Positions 26,698 through 37,100 of a DNA stretch of 64,000 nt are shown here, one piece after another. The stretch comes from CAZUXE01 sp964624585 (GTDB lineage Bacteria; Hydrothermota; Tepidihabitantia; B3-TA06). How positions within the stretch are numbered: the first letter of the stretch is position 1; the number at the start of each line of letters is the position of its first letter. The notes below the pieces were generated by a model. That model ran no database searches. It was not told where the DNA came from and saw nothing but the letters and a program-made list of their open reading frames with translations. The translations under genes and the position numbers were made by a program. The stretch lies in assembly GCA_964624585.1 (NCBI GenBank), contig CAZUXE010000001.1, positions 69,262-133,261 of the forward strand, read 5' to 3'.

Positions 26698-27812
26698 CCG
26701 TCTTCTCCTTTCAGGGGTTTTACTTCGTCTCCGTCACTAAGTGTTCTTAATATTTTGTAGGGACCGGTCACAATCATGTTGCCTTTCTTTAATCCACTGA
26801 CTATTTCTACAGAACGTCCATCTGAAATACCTGTTTCTACAGCTGTTAATTTCACCGTATTGTCTTTTTTAACTACGAAGACTGTTTCACGGGATTCCTC
26901 ATCTTCATTAATTTTCCTGCGCCCAATTGCCTGAAGAGGACATACTACAACATTTTTTCTTTCTGCAGTGATGATATCTGCTGTTACTGACATTCCCGGC
27001 CTTTGGGCTGGATCTGTATCTACAAGATCTATCAATACCTCAAAATCCGTTACGCCTTCAGCAGCTGAGGCCATAGAAGAGTTTGGCATGTAACCTACAG
27101 TGCTTACCTTAGCTTTGAAGAATGTATCCGGCATCGCGTCTAATTTTATTTTTGCACTCTGCCCAACCCTAAGGTTGACCACGTCGGATTCGTCAACATC
27201 CACACGCGCCTGCATATCTGAAAGATCAGCTATAGTAATAATTACTGTTCCAGCATTGTTCATAGTTCCCATCATCACTGTTTCACCCTGTTCAACGTTT
27301 AAGCGAACCACCCTACCTGAAATAGGAGCATATATTCTAGTTTTAGAAAGATTGTCTTGACTCTGGTCTAGGTGCGCACGCGCAACCTCGAAAGCCGTGC
27401 GTAAACGTTCAAATTCAGCTGATGAAATAAGGCTATCAACATAAAGAGCCTTTCCCCTGTCGTATGCCAACTTGGCTTGGTCATAATTCGCCTTATTTAA
27501 GTCGCGATTAGAACGGGAGCTTACGTCATCCAAAACGCATAACAACTGTCCCTTTCTTACCCTGTCTCCTTCCTTGACGTATAGCCTGCGAACCTTGGCA
27601 ACTATCTCGGCTGAAATATCAACCTGATTTGTTGCACGAAGCTCACCTGTGGCCGAAACAGTTGAAATTATATCTCTTGATTTAAGCGCGGCAACGTTTA
27701 CTTCAGGAGCTTTTTTGCGCGATTTCATCAAATTAGAACAAACCAATAAACCAAGAATAACCACTACTAGTGAAATTAAAATTATATTTCTAATGCGCTT
27801 TTTCTTGTTCAT
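26646..27812 (-). CDS. MacA/RND-type periplasmic adaptor
   Basis: 388 residues: an N-terminal helix (IILISLVVVILGLLVCS), then the lipoyl/barrel-sandwich halves (VDISAEIVAKVRRLYVKEGDRVRKGQLL and IYAPISGRVVRLNVEQGETV) around an alpha-hairpin at about 100-155, a beta-barrel domain and a C-terminal membrane-proximal domain. This membrane-fusion protein should connect the MacB-like pump to the TolC-like channel encoded just upstream. It overlaps tolC by 4 nt. Confidence 0.92.
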   Translation of the reverse strand: MNKKKRIRNIILISLVVVILGLLVCSNLMKSRKKAPEVNVAALKSRDIISTVSATGELRATNQVDISAEIVAKVRRLYVKEGDRVRKGQLLCVLDDVSSRSNRDLNKANYDQAKLAYDRGKALYVDSLISSAEFERLRTAFEVARAHLDQSQDNLSKTRIYAPISGRVVRLNVEQGETVMMGTMNNAGTVIITIADLSDMQARVDVDESDVVNLRVGQSAKIKLDAMPDTFFKAKVSTVGYMPNSSMASAAEGVTDFEVLIDLVDTDPAQRPGMSVTADIITAERKNVVVCPLQAIGRRKINEDEESRETVFVVKKDNTVKLTAVETGISDGRSVEIVSGLKKGNMIVTGPYKILRTLSDGDEVKPLKGEDGWRKKGQGARVEVKIGG

Positions 27813-29107
27813 CTATCCTCCGCGAGAACCTGAAGGTTGGTCCCCAAAAAATAATTTAATTCAGCGCGAGACGACCAGTATGCGGCCAGAGTCTCAACAT
27901 AGGACCGCTCAGCCGTAGCCAACTCAGCCCCTACCTGCAACAAATCGGCAAGGGACTGCGAACCAAGTTCGTGCCGCTTGGCAGAAAGTCGATATACTTC
28001 ACGCGAAAGTTCAAGATTTTTCCCAGCCGCTTCCCAGTTTTTATAAGACACCTCTTGCGCAGCAATGAGAGAGGCAAGCCGCTGACGCCAGACCAACTTC
28101 TGTTGGGCAAAATTGACTATAGCTTCTTTTCGCCTTAAACGCGCTCTATTAATTGCTAAAGCCCTTCCTTTAATATCTATGAAGGAAAAAGACAAGGAAA
28201 GACCATAAGTTGTTGGCGTATTTTTCCATTGTGATAGATCTGGTATTGGGCCATTTTGAGCAAAATTCTTTGAAGCGTCGAACGACAAAGAAGGTAATAT
28301 CGTCCCCCAGGCCCCCCAATACGCTAAATTAGACGATGAAACCTGTTTTTTCAAAACCTCAAAATCGGGATTAGATTCCAACATAGCCATAGATACCACT
28401 GTTGAAGAAAGTGAATCCGGATTTTCTGGCAAAGGTAAATTTTCCACCTTTATATTCTTGTATTCATCAAGACCAAGCAAATCAGCAAAAACACGTTGCT
28501 TATTTTCTATATCCATATGTGTATTAAGAATTTCTGTCTCAGCTGTCAAAAGAAAGGATTCAGCTCGCAATTTTTCGGCTTTGTTTGCCGCACCAAGTTC
28601 AAATTTCTTCACAACTATTCTAAAGTTTTCCTGCGCTCGCAATTTCTTTTGCTCGGCGCTTTCCGAAAGCGCCTGCGATTTTGCCAGATTATAGTAGGCT
28701 CTTTCCACGTCTAATATTAATCTAGCTATCTTTTGCCGCGATTGCGCTTGTGCGCTAGCATTGTTTTGGAATCCGCCTAGGAAGCTAAAAATAACTGAAG
28801 CGTCCAAAACCGGCTGAGACAAAGAAACATTGCTTCGCCACATCCCTTTACCTAAACTATCAAGAACCATAGAGTTAGTGGAAGATGACGACCTTAAATT
28901 CGGAAGCAAAGATGCAATTCCTTCCGCCAAACTCTGCAGGCCCTGCTCTTTATCTAGCTTAGCCTTTTCAATGGCTAGACTATTTTCCATAGCATATTCT
29001 ATTGCGTCTTCCAAATTGATAGGACTACCGTTTGAGGTTTTTATCCGCGAGGCCTGAACCTGCGTAAATAGTAATGTTGTAAAAATTGTTATGGCAAGAC
29101 TTTTAAT
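27809..29107 (-). CDS. TolC-family outer-membrane efflux protein, apparent ATT start
   Basis: The TolC repeat pattern with long alpha-helices (YYNLAKSQALSESAEQKKLRAQENF, VSYKNWEAAGKNLELSREVY) is clear. A start at the first standard codon (TTG 29014) would lack any signal peptide. Reading on upstream without a stop reveals MKSLAITIFTTLLFTQVQA, a perfect signal peptide, beginning at an ATT codon (29105-29107) with AGGAG 5 nt before it. No ATG, GTG or TTG occurs between the upstream stop and 29014. So I call a 432-residue protein starting with ATT, or an ATG changed by sequencing error. Confidence 0.85.
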   Translation of the reverse strand: MKSLAITIFTTLLFTQVQASRIKTSNGSPINLEDAIEYAMENSLAIEKAKLDKEQGLQSLAEGIASLLPNLRSSSSTNSMVLDSLGKGMWRSNVSLSQPVLDASVIFSFLGGFQNNASAQAQSRQKIARLILDVERAYYNLAKSQALSESAEQKKLRAQENFRIVVKKFELGAANKAEKLRAESFLLTAETEILNTHMDIENKQRVFADLLGLDEYKNIKVENLPLPENPDSLSSTVVSMAMLESNPDFEVLKKQVSSSNLAYWGAWGTILPSLSFDASKNFAQNGPIPDLSQWKNTPTTYGLSLSFSFIDIKGRALAINRARLRRKEAIVNFAQQKLVWRQRLASLIAAQEVSYKNWEAAGKNLELSREVYRLSAKRHELGSQSLADLLQVGAELATAERSYVETLAAYWSSRAELNYFLGTNLQVLAEDR

Positions 29108-29351
29108 GTCCTCTCCTAGGTTAATTTTTCAAAATATCCTAAATCTTCACTCTCACATGTCTGTACAAGAATTCCAATAAAAACCCGCACTGGATATAAA
29201 TTCTACAAAAATACCGACATATTTATTCATTACTTATAAACATATCACTATGTCTTTATTCCTATATCTTTTAGACGCATTGCTACAATAAAAGTTACAA
29301 CAAAGAACTTGCAAGTAAGTTATTAATTGTATGAAGCTCGTAAAAATGAGG

Positions 29352-29378
29352 AAGGGGCGGTTCGCAACCGCCCCTTTT
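29352..29378 (-). terminator. terminator at the end of the TonB receptor operon
   Basis: 11-bp perfect stem AAGGGGCGGTT / AACCGCCCCTT with a 3-nt loop, 29 nt beyond the stop of the PorV-like gene. The T-run is stronger on the plus strand (TTTT) than on the minus (CCTCATTTTT), so it may work in both directions. Confidence 0.7.
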
Positions 29379-29406
29379 AGGATTTTTAGCTAATTTATCA
29401 AGAGTC

Positions 29407-30492
29407 CTAGAACTCTATCCCCAACGAAGCTCTATGAACAGGACTAAGATACCAATGCCATTCAAAACTGTAATCGACAGCGACTTTGTAGCCACTGACC
29501 GGTATTCTTACGCCAAGTCCAGCCGATGGACCACGACTATTACGATTGGAAAGAACCTCACGCATAATCAGTCCGACATCGGGAGTTGACGCTTGATTTG
29601 CATCTTTATCGCTCTTCAGGTTTGGAGCGGTATTAAGACCAAAACCAGTTCGCAGGAAGAACATCTCGTTAAGAGCGTATTCTAAACCTATGGCGCCTTT
29701 TGCCGATTGATCTCCCAGATGTACGAAATCAGCCTCAAGAGTAAGCCGGGAAGGAGAACCTTCAACAAGGTCTATAGCCAATCCGCCTGCAAATGTGAAA
29801 GGAAGCCGGAAAGGCTCAGATATAAACTCAGCAGGGATATCTTTTTTCTGCAGGGTATCTTTTTTCGTATTAAAGCCCAGGGTATTACCCTTGTAAGCCA
29901 TATCAGGACCGAAGTTCTGTAATACGAATCCCAATCTGAGATTATTAATACCGATATTGTACACTGCACCAACATCAACAGCCCATCCAACGGCAGAAAC
30001 CTGATCAAGGGCCAAGTCAATTGCCTTAATGGTTATTCCCGCGGTAAACTTGTCAGTCATTTGACGGGCATAACTAAGACCTATTGCATAGTTATTTGCA
30101 GTGTAGAAATTACCGGTGCCGTTTTGTCTCTCTATTGTTGTTACCTCTATCGGGCCGGAAAGGTGCGCCAGCGCCTGTATTCCTATAGCTCCTGTTGGTC
30201 CTGCAGGAAATACAACACCCAGATTCTCTTCAAGCATTCCTGCAAAAAGAATAGCCTGACCAAACGAAGCGCTAGGGGTTTTGACAGAAGCAATCCCGGC
30301 AGGATTCCAGTAAAGAGCGTCGGGACCGTTAGCCATTGCTGTGTAGGCGCACCCCATGCTGATAGGACGAGCGCCGCCGCCCATAGTCAGGAAGGACGCA
30401 GAGGAACCTGCCCCACCCAGACGGGCAGCAAGAGGAGTGCACAAAGCTGCCAGCACGAGGAGGCCAACTGTAAGTAGTCTTTTGCTTTTCAT
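29407..30492 (-). CDS. PorV/PorQ-family outer-membrane barrel protein
   Basis: 361 residues with a signal peptide (residues 1-23) and the FadL/PorV pattern: GGARPISMGCAYTAMANGPDALYWNPAGIA near residues 38-68, followed by alternating strands and a terminal aromatic (SLGIEF). PorV acts in the type IX secretion system as a shuttle for proteins carrying C-terminal sorting domains. It is preceded by such a protein in the same operon, which supports the call. GGAGGT site present. Confidence 0.88.
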   Translation of the reverse strand: MKSKRLLTVGLLVLAALCTPLAARLGGAGSSASFLTMGGGARPISMGCAYTAMANGPDALYWNPAGIASVKTPSASFGQAILFAGMLEENLGVVFPAGPTGAIGIQALAHLSGPIEVTTIERQNGTGNFYTANNYAIGLSYARQMTDKFTAGITIKAIDLALDQVSAVGWAVDVGAVYNIGINNLRLGFVLQNFGPDMAYKGNTLGFNTKKDTLQKKDIPAEFISEPFRLPFTFAGGLAIDLVEGSPSRLTLEADFVHLGDQSAKGAIGLEYALNEMFFLRTGFGLNTAPNLKSDKDANQASTPDVGLIMREVLSNRNSRGPSAGLGVRIPVSGYKVAVDYSFEWHWYLSPVHRASLGIEF

Positions 30493-30503
30493 TTCTACCT
30501 CCT

Positions 30504-33500
30504 CTAATTAGATTTAACAATGGCAAACTTGCCTGTCGCTTGTTTACCATCTTTGGTTTTAACCTGCCATATATACAAGCCGTTGGAACAATCAAGGCCT
30601 TCACTGGTCAACAGATTCCAGTCTTCGGATCCTGCTGAACCCAGAAGACCTGTTCCATCATGCTCTATAGTTCTTATAAGCAATCCGGCGGAATTGAATA
30701 TGCGTATAGTACATGTCTGAGGCAAGTTCTGGAAGATAACGTGTCTGGCGTATTTATTTTCGTCCCAGGGAGCGGTAATGTAGTACGGATTAGGAACCAC
30801 ACGAACCGAATCAAGGGTGCGTACATCCTGCGCTGTATCGTATTCCACAGGAATCGTTGTAAAACGACATCTATCGCCAGCTACGGTAGCCTTAAGGGTC
30901 TTAATCAAGAACTGGTCACCCTGTTGCGGCAATATAGCGTTAGGATTCTGTTTATACACAAAGGAATCTATAAGGAACGTATCCCCTGAAGCTGTCCTGA
31001 AAGTATCAATAAGAAGAAGCGTATCTTTGAAAGTTATTTCAAACTCTTTGCTTCCGGGTTGAATTTTATCCTTGTATATGAAGAGTTTATCGCCGTGATC
31101 AAGTACATCGTCCTTGTTCAATCCTTTAGCGCTCTTACCGTGGGACCAAAGCAGTGCAAATTTACCGCTTCCGCCACCGTAACGGGAAACAGTAATTGGC
31201 ATAGTCTTGCCCTTATCATCTTTCCCGGGAGCCACAGTTATCAAGTAGTCATGTGTATAGGGAACAGCGCCGCCAGCGGTTTGAGGGAAACCTACATTCC
31301 AGTTTAGGGTAGTGGTTGACTTGAGCCATCCTGTATGTAGAGTGTCTATTAATGTATCCAAATCAAGGGTATCAACCGATACACCAGCTATCTGAATCTT
31401 AACACCATCTACAACAGGGCCGCTTTCAACTCCGGAATGCAGAAGGAATGTATCAACATTAGATTTACTAGCAGGATTTGTAATATCCTTAATATAAGCA
31501 TACTTTACCGCATTATTCGTATCAGCAAAGAAACCTACTTCGTATTCGTCTCCTGTAACCTGATCCGGCGAAACAACACTAACATTTACAAAAGCATTTC
31601 CTCTACTGGATACCCACTTAAGATTGCTGACATCTGATTTCTGCCATCCTAGAGGATTAGAGCGCGGAACAGCCCAATAAGTTTTTCCTGTTTTACCGCC
31701 TTCAAGAGAACTTACATTTTCCAAAGGCTGAGAACGAGAGTACGAAGTTACTGAATAATAGTAAACTTTGCCATTGTCGACCTTTTCATCAACATAATAA
31801 TGTTTAAGACCGGTCTGACCACTAAGTTGTTCTGCTGCATAAGTCTTGACAGTAAATTTAGCACCTGAAATAGGAGTAACGATATCTCCCTTTTCAGGAT
31901 GCTTGTCTTCCAGAATCGTAATTTGAGCACCGTCAATGAATATAACGTCACCAGGTTTGTAAGGATAGTAATCCTGACCATCTGTACCACCTGATGTTGG
32001 GGTAGAATTAGTTACAGCTGTAACGTGAGCAATAGCATCAACAAGCTTAGTAATTGTACCTGAAGAAACATTACCGCTGCTTCCGCCAGCTATCGCCTTA
32101 ATTGCAACATCTGCAGTTCCGTTCCCAACAACAGAAGCTTCCGCAGTGGTCTCAAAAGTAACTGGCGATTTGTTTGTAATGGTAGAATCCGTAGATACCT
32201 TTGTACCCTTAGGAATAACGGTTGTATCGGTAGAATCGGCAGTTACAGTAAAAGTAACCGTTCCGGTAGCATTAACTGAACCTGGAATTTTAACAACTTT
32301 GCCGTCTATCGTATCAAGAACACAGTAGCCGCCTTCTTTAAGAGCCTCTTCGTTATAGCTTAATTGTTTCTGATCACCAATGTTATATATAAGGTAGTAA
32401 AGATTACCGGAAACAGGATCTTTTTTGAAAGTAAGTGTATAAGTGTTGTTGCCAAACCCTATTTTTGCAAGGTCAGCACTCGGATGGAATCCAAGAAACT
32501 TTCCTACCGCTGTGGAAGGCCCAACTGTATGGTCAACAATTACGGTATCCGGATTCTTTGAATCAGCCAAATCATAATCTGCAAGCAAGTCCCAAGTTTC
32601 TGCAAGACCTGAAAGACTTCTGTAAACACGGTAACCTTCAAAAGTAGGCTGATGACTCATAGGATCAATGTAACCTTCAGGACTGCTACTCCAATTAAGA
32701 TAGACTTTACCATTACCTGGAATTACGTTTAATTGAGGATTCGGTGGAGGAGCGTATCCGAAATAGCCGTTGTTGAACTGAATTTTTGCAGCTTTCGCTT
32801 TCTCCTGAAGTTCATCTAGCGAATAGGCCACTATAACCGCGATGGTCACGTTAATCTCTTCTCCAGCCTTAAGCACATCATAGGGACCACAGTTCAGAAG
32901 CATACGCACATCATTAGGGTTCTGCCAGGTGTTAAATTGAGTGGAAGCCATGTAGACATACTTCAAGCTATCATGAGCATCTAAATCAATATCAGAACCA
33001 TTCTGCCATGTTTCAAAACCAGTCAAGCCTATATCGCCTGGAGTATCAAGAAGAACCGCGCCAATGTAACCTGCTGGTGTTACCCAGCCTGGTTCAGCGC
33101 CATCGGAATCATAGGTATAGCCCATGTTCAATTCCTTATCGAAACCAATAAGGTCATCCCAGGCGGCAGGATCCCCTGGACTGGTTCCGCCAGCTGCCTG
33201 TCCTATGTCATTATCCATAAAGAAGGAGACATATATATCTTCAAGATCGAACTCATTCATATTCTTAATCTTATAGTTTATGAATATGTATGAATCGTTG
33301 TACTCGTAGTTCCAGGCATAGGTGCGCTGCTCTATCCTTAAGCCTTGTCCCCAAACGTCATATACTCCACCGCCTGAATTACGTACCCAAATTGTAGTAG
33401 CGTCTTTTGCAGGAATCCAGTCACCGGCACGGGCATAGGAATCCTGCATGGAGATTATATCACCATTTGCAGGAGAAACCTCTGGCATATGTATTTTTCT

Positions 33501-34169
33501 GCGCAAAGGATTGATAGCTGCACTATCCACAAAAGGCCATTTTACCTGATAGCTAAGCGGTGTAGTTCCAGGAAGCGCAAACAGCCTCTGTTCTTCACCG
33601 GTAAAACCAAAACCCTTGGGGATAGTCATGTCGCTAAAGTAAAGACCGGCAGCGCTAATATCACCCATACCGCCGCCATCTTTCATCCGCGGTTCGGCCA
33701 TAGCGCCCATATCAGTATAAAATGCAGTTTTACTTACGTTAGGCTTGCGTTCTTCACCGTTTCCAGTCGGGTACATACTGCCGACCCATAGTCCCCAAGC
33801 CCAACAGTAATACTGCTCTGCTCCCTTTGGATATTCGGCATTATGTCCTGGAGCTGATGCTCGTAAAGCAACTGATCTTCGAGGATACTCACCTCTATAT
33901 TCATGCTTATCCGCGAGATGCCTGGGAAATACGCCACCTTGCAAGGTATTACTTACAAGAAAATCAGAAAGATTTCCGGCGTCAACCCACCATATTCTCC
34001 AAAAATCAGCGGGTTCATCGCTTTCTTTAGCGCCACTTAGCAGGCTCACCCGACGCGGCTGACGTCTTGAGTTAACCTCCAGCTGTTGGGAATCACTCAT
34101 CCTGGCGACAAGGGGAACAGCTAAAAGCAATGCGCCCGCTAAAGTAAGAAGTGTTTTTCGTATTTTCAT
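30504..34169 (-). CDS. large secreted protein with type-A C-terminal sorting domain
   Basis: About 1221 residues with signal peptide. It holds a surface-protein N-terminal half, a fibronectin-III-like part (LNVIPGNGKVYLNWSSS near 485), an insert at about 632-710 that resembles the beta domain of phage baseplate J proteins (PKGTKVST ... GGSSGNV), and a C-terminal FlgD-like Ig module (NGLYIWQVKTKDGKQ). The last is the kind of domain that directs export by type IX secretion. Two ATGs are adjacent; the second (34169) has better spacing to AAGGAGG. Its substrate or partner is probably the TonB receptor encoded just upstream. Confidence 0.82.
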   Translation of the reverse strand: MKIRKTLLTLAGALLLAVPLVARMSDSQQLEVNSRRQPRRVSLLSGAKESDEPADFWRIWWVDAGNLSDFLVSNTLQGGVFPRHLADKHEYRGEYPRRSVALRASAPGHNAEYPKGAEQYYCWAWGLWVGSMYPTGNGEERKPNVSKTAFYTDMGAMAEPRMKDGGGMGDISAAGLYFSDMTIPKGFGFTGEEQRLFALPGTTPLSYQVKWPFVDSAAINPLRRKIHMPEVSPANGDIISMQDSYARAGDWIPAKDATTIWVRNSGGGVYDVWGQGLRIEQRTYAWNYEYNDSYIFINYKIKNMNEFDLEDIYVSFFMDNDIGQAAGGTSPGDPAAWDDLIGFDKELNMGYTYDSDGAEPGWVTPAGYIGAVLLDTPGDIGLTGFETWQNGSDIDLDAHDSLKYVYMASTQFNTWQNPNDVRMLLNCGPYDVLKAGEEINVTIAVIVAYSLDELQEKAKAAKIQFNNGYFGYAPPPNPQLNVIPGNGKVYLNWSSSPEGYIDPMSHQPTFEGYRVYRSLSGLAETWDLLADYDLADSKNPDTVIVDHTVGPSTAVGKFLGFHPSADLAKIGFGNNTYTLTFKKDPVSGNLYYLIYNIGDQKQLSYNEEALKEGGYCVLDTIDGKVVKIPGSVNATGTVTFTVTADSTDTTVIPKGTKVSTDSTITNKSPVTFETTAEASVVGNGTADVAIKAIAGGSSGNVSSGTITKLVDAIAHVTAVTNSTPTSGGTDGQDYYPYKPGDVIFIDGAQITILEDKHPEKGDIVTPISGAKFTVKTYAAEQLSGQTGLKHYYVDEKVDNGKVYYYSVTSYSRSQPLENVSSLEGGKTGKTYWAVPRSNPLGWQKSDVSNLKWVSSRGNAFVNVSVVSPDQVTGDEYEVGFFADTNNAVKYAYIKDITNPASKSNVDTFLLHSGVESGPVVDGVKIQIAGVSVDTLDLDTLIDTLHTGWLKSTTTLNWNVGFPQTAGGAVPYTHDYLITVAPGKDDKGKTMPITVSRYGGGSGKFALLWSHGKSAKGLNKDDVLDHGDKLFIYKDKIQPGSKEFEITFKDTLLLIDTFRTASGDTFLIDSFVYKQNPNAILPQQGDQFLIKTLKATVAGDRCRFTTIPVEYDTAQDVRTLDSVRVVPNPYYITAPWDENKYARHVIFQNLPQTCTIRIFNSAGLLIRTIEHDGTGLLGSAGSEDWNLLTSEGLDCSNGLYIWQVKTKDGKQATGKFAIVKSN

Positions 34170-34184
34170 CATTCCTCCTTAGGC

Positions 34185-37100
34185 CTAGAAACTCATCCGT
34201 AGGCCTAGCCGAAGCAGACGAGGCTGTCCGTAGTTGCTGGGATTCTGACCTACGTATTCTTTCCAATCGGCAACATCCGCTTGCCAATACTCAAGTTCGT
34301 TTTTGAAACCGAAATCTTTGCAGTCTCTATACTGAAACTTTTCATAACGAGGAGATTGCCCATTATCATTAGGTAAACCAGTGTTTGAATATACACTTGA
34401 AACATTTCGCCAGTCGAAGACGTTACGAACATCTATATAGAAACCTACACGAAGACTGGATGAACGAAGACCTGTTTCTTTGTTCAACTTACCCAACGCA
34501 AACCACTTTTCAAACTTAGCGTCAACCGTTTTGGTTGCAGGCATTCTTCTGCTACCCATAGGAATAACATTGCCTTTGGAGTCTACGCCCCAATAAGGTT
34601 TGCCTGAGGCCATATTGAATTGAACATTCAGATTTGTCATAGCCAACCACTTTATGTCAAAGTCTTGAGGAAGATGGATGTTGATATTAGTTTTAAGCGA
34701 ATGCGTGATATCAAATTCCAGAGGATATTCATGCTTCGGAGGCTTAATTGCAGTGCCGCGGTAACGCATATAAAACTCGCGACCTGACGATCCTGTTCCC
34801 TTGGCATCCATAAATGAATACGTTACGGAAGAGGTAAACATCTTACCTGAACGACGCATTAGACTAAGATCAAAACCCTTTACTTTGGCAAAGTCCTCAA
34901 TTACATAAATTGTATAGCTCGCCAGTTTATTTTTGTACATTGTACTAACCTGACGGCTAGCCAAAAGGTTTTCCTGATCCTTAAAGTAACCCTTTATATC
35001 TACAGCAGTGTTAGAATCAAGTAAAACCTTGTACCCCGCCTGATAGAAAATTGTTTTCAAAGGCGGCAGGTTGGGGTTGCCCAAGAGAGGAACACCAACG
35101 GTAATGTCGGCTTCAAGATTCTGGTACAAATCACCCAAGTCTACTGGCTGGAAGAAATGGCCGTAAGATGCGTATATGAAAGATTGACCGGTAACCGCAA
35201 ACGATACCGAAAACCGAGGACTGAATTGATATTTGGGAGGAGTAGGCGCTCTGCCTGAATCAATAAATTCAGGGTTAACAAAGTACTCAGACGCCGGATT
35301 GAAATAATCAAAACGCACGCCTAAGTTAAGGGTAAGGTCTTCATACTCAATCTTATCTTGCAGGTAGGCAGCTGCAATGATTGGATTTTTATGATATGCG
35401 TCGGAATAAGGATTCTCGTTTGCGAAATACAAATTACTGTAATCCAGGATGTGATAGTTACCGGAAGCGCCCATTTTAACCCAGTGCGTTTTATTAGGTG
35501 TCCATTCCAGAGCAAGGTCGGCAATGTACTTAGTAGTATTCCTTCTCTCCCAGTAAGGAGTAAAATAATACTTAAAGCGACGGAATAGCGGCTCTGAATT
35601 ATACCTAACCATATGGATGTTTCCTGAAGTCTCAAGGCTGTCTTCGTACGGATTTTTAACCTCTACAGTATCTTTGCCATTGATAATTACAGAATCCCAA
35701 TCGCGATAAAGCGCATAGTAATGTTTATACAAAGCGAAATCAAACAAGTGATAGTTAACGCCAACAGTATCCCCATTCTTAGCTATGGTAGGACGCCACT
35801 CATTAGCCTCGTACCATCTGTCATTCAAGGCTTCAAGCTGCTTATCCCAGTTCTGCCAGTGGAAAACATCCTCGCCTTTTTCATAGTAACCACTAGGTTT
35901 AACGAACTGATTATAGAAATACCATACAGCGGTAGCAGTGTCTACCCAGCCTGTATCATTTTTTACAAGATTTTCATAGTAATCAATGATGTTAATACGT
36001 ACTGAGTCACCTTTCTTGGTTACATACGCGAGAATGGAATCTGGAACGTGAAACAACATTGAGTCAGCATGATACAAACGGTCTACGATAAGGGTGTCGC
36101 CTGTTTCTTTATCAACTTCTTTCTTAGTTTGGTTGTATGCCCAACCAACCCATGACATTTGGGAACGACCTATCATCTTGAAATCGTTGTAATGTGCACC
36201 GTTCATGTATGATACGTTTCTTTGGGTATTGAAGGTACCCGCGTTTATTGTATAGAACAAGTGCTCATTAATTTTATGACTGACCTTTACATTCAGCTGA
36301 TAGTTACTGGATTCAACACGGGGACCTAAAGACGCCCAAATGCCTTTAGAGAACGCATGTTTGTAGTTATGGTACCATGAATTGGAATAGTTACCTGAAA
36401 GAGTAATTTTGGGGCCGTGTTCAAATGGCCTCCATGTCAGCTTCAATGTTCCGCTCTTGCGGTGCTGGTCATTGTTGTAAAGCCTATCTTCATGTTCCAG
36501 CATATTTCCTGAAATAAAGAAACTGGCTCTAGGGATACCAAGAGGGCCGCCTAATGACAATGACACTTTATTATGCCACATCTTTTCATTCGGGTACTTA
36601 ATAGGGTCAACGTCCCAATAAAACTTGCCTTCTTTATCTTTAGCAGGTTTACCAAAACGCAACATCGCGTCAGTTTCGTATGCAAGCATACCCTTAAATT
36701 TGTTACCGCCTTCTTTGGTTACGATATTGATAACTGCTGACATGGCGTCACCGTATTCAGCATTGAAGTTACCGGTGTTAATTGTCATTTCTTTAACAGC
36801 CATGTTATCAATGTATACGCCCGATTGACCGGTAACCGGATCATTGGCGTTTATGCCATCAACAACGTAGACAACCTCATTACTTCGACCGCCTTGCATA
36901 TGAAGGCCACCGGAAAGACCACCCGATGTTTCAGTGGCTCCAGCTGACAAAGCTACCGCGTCCTGAAGATTATCTATTGGTTTGACGCTAATTTGATCGC
37001 CTGTAACAACTTGGCCAACACTGACATCAGGATCAATAAGGGGACGATCTGCTACGATTATAACCGCTCCTACCTTAATTGAGGAGTCGTTTATTTTTAT

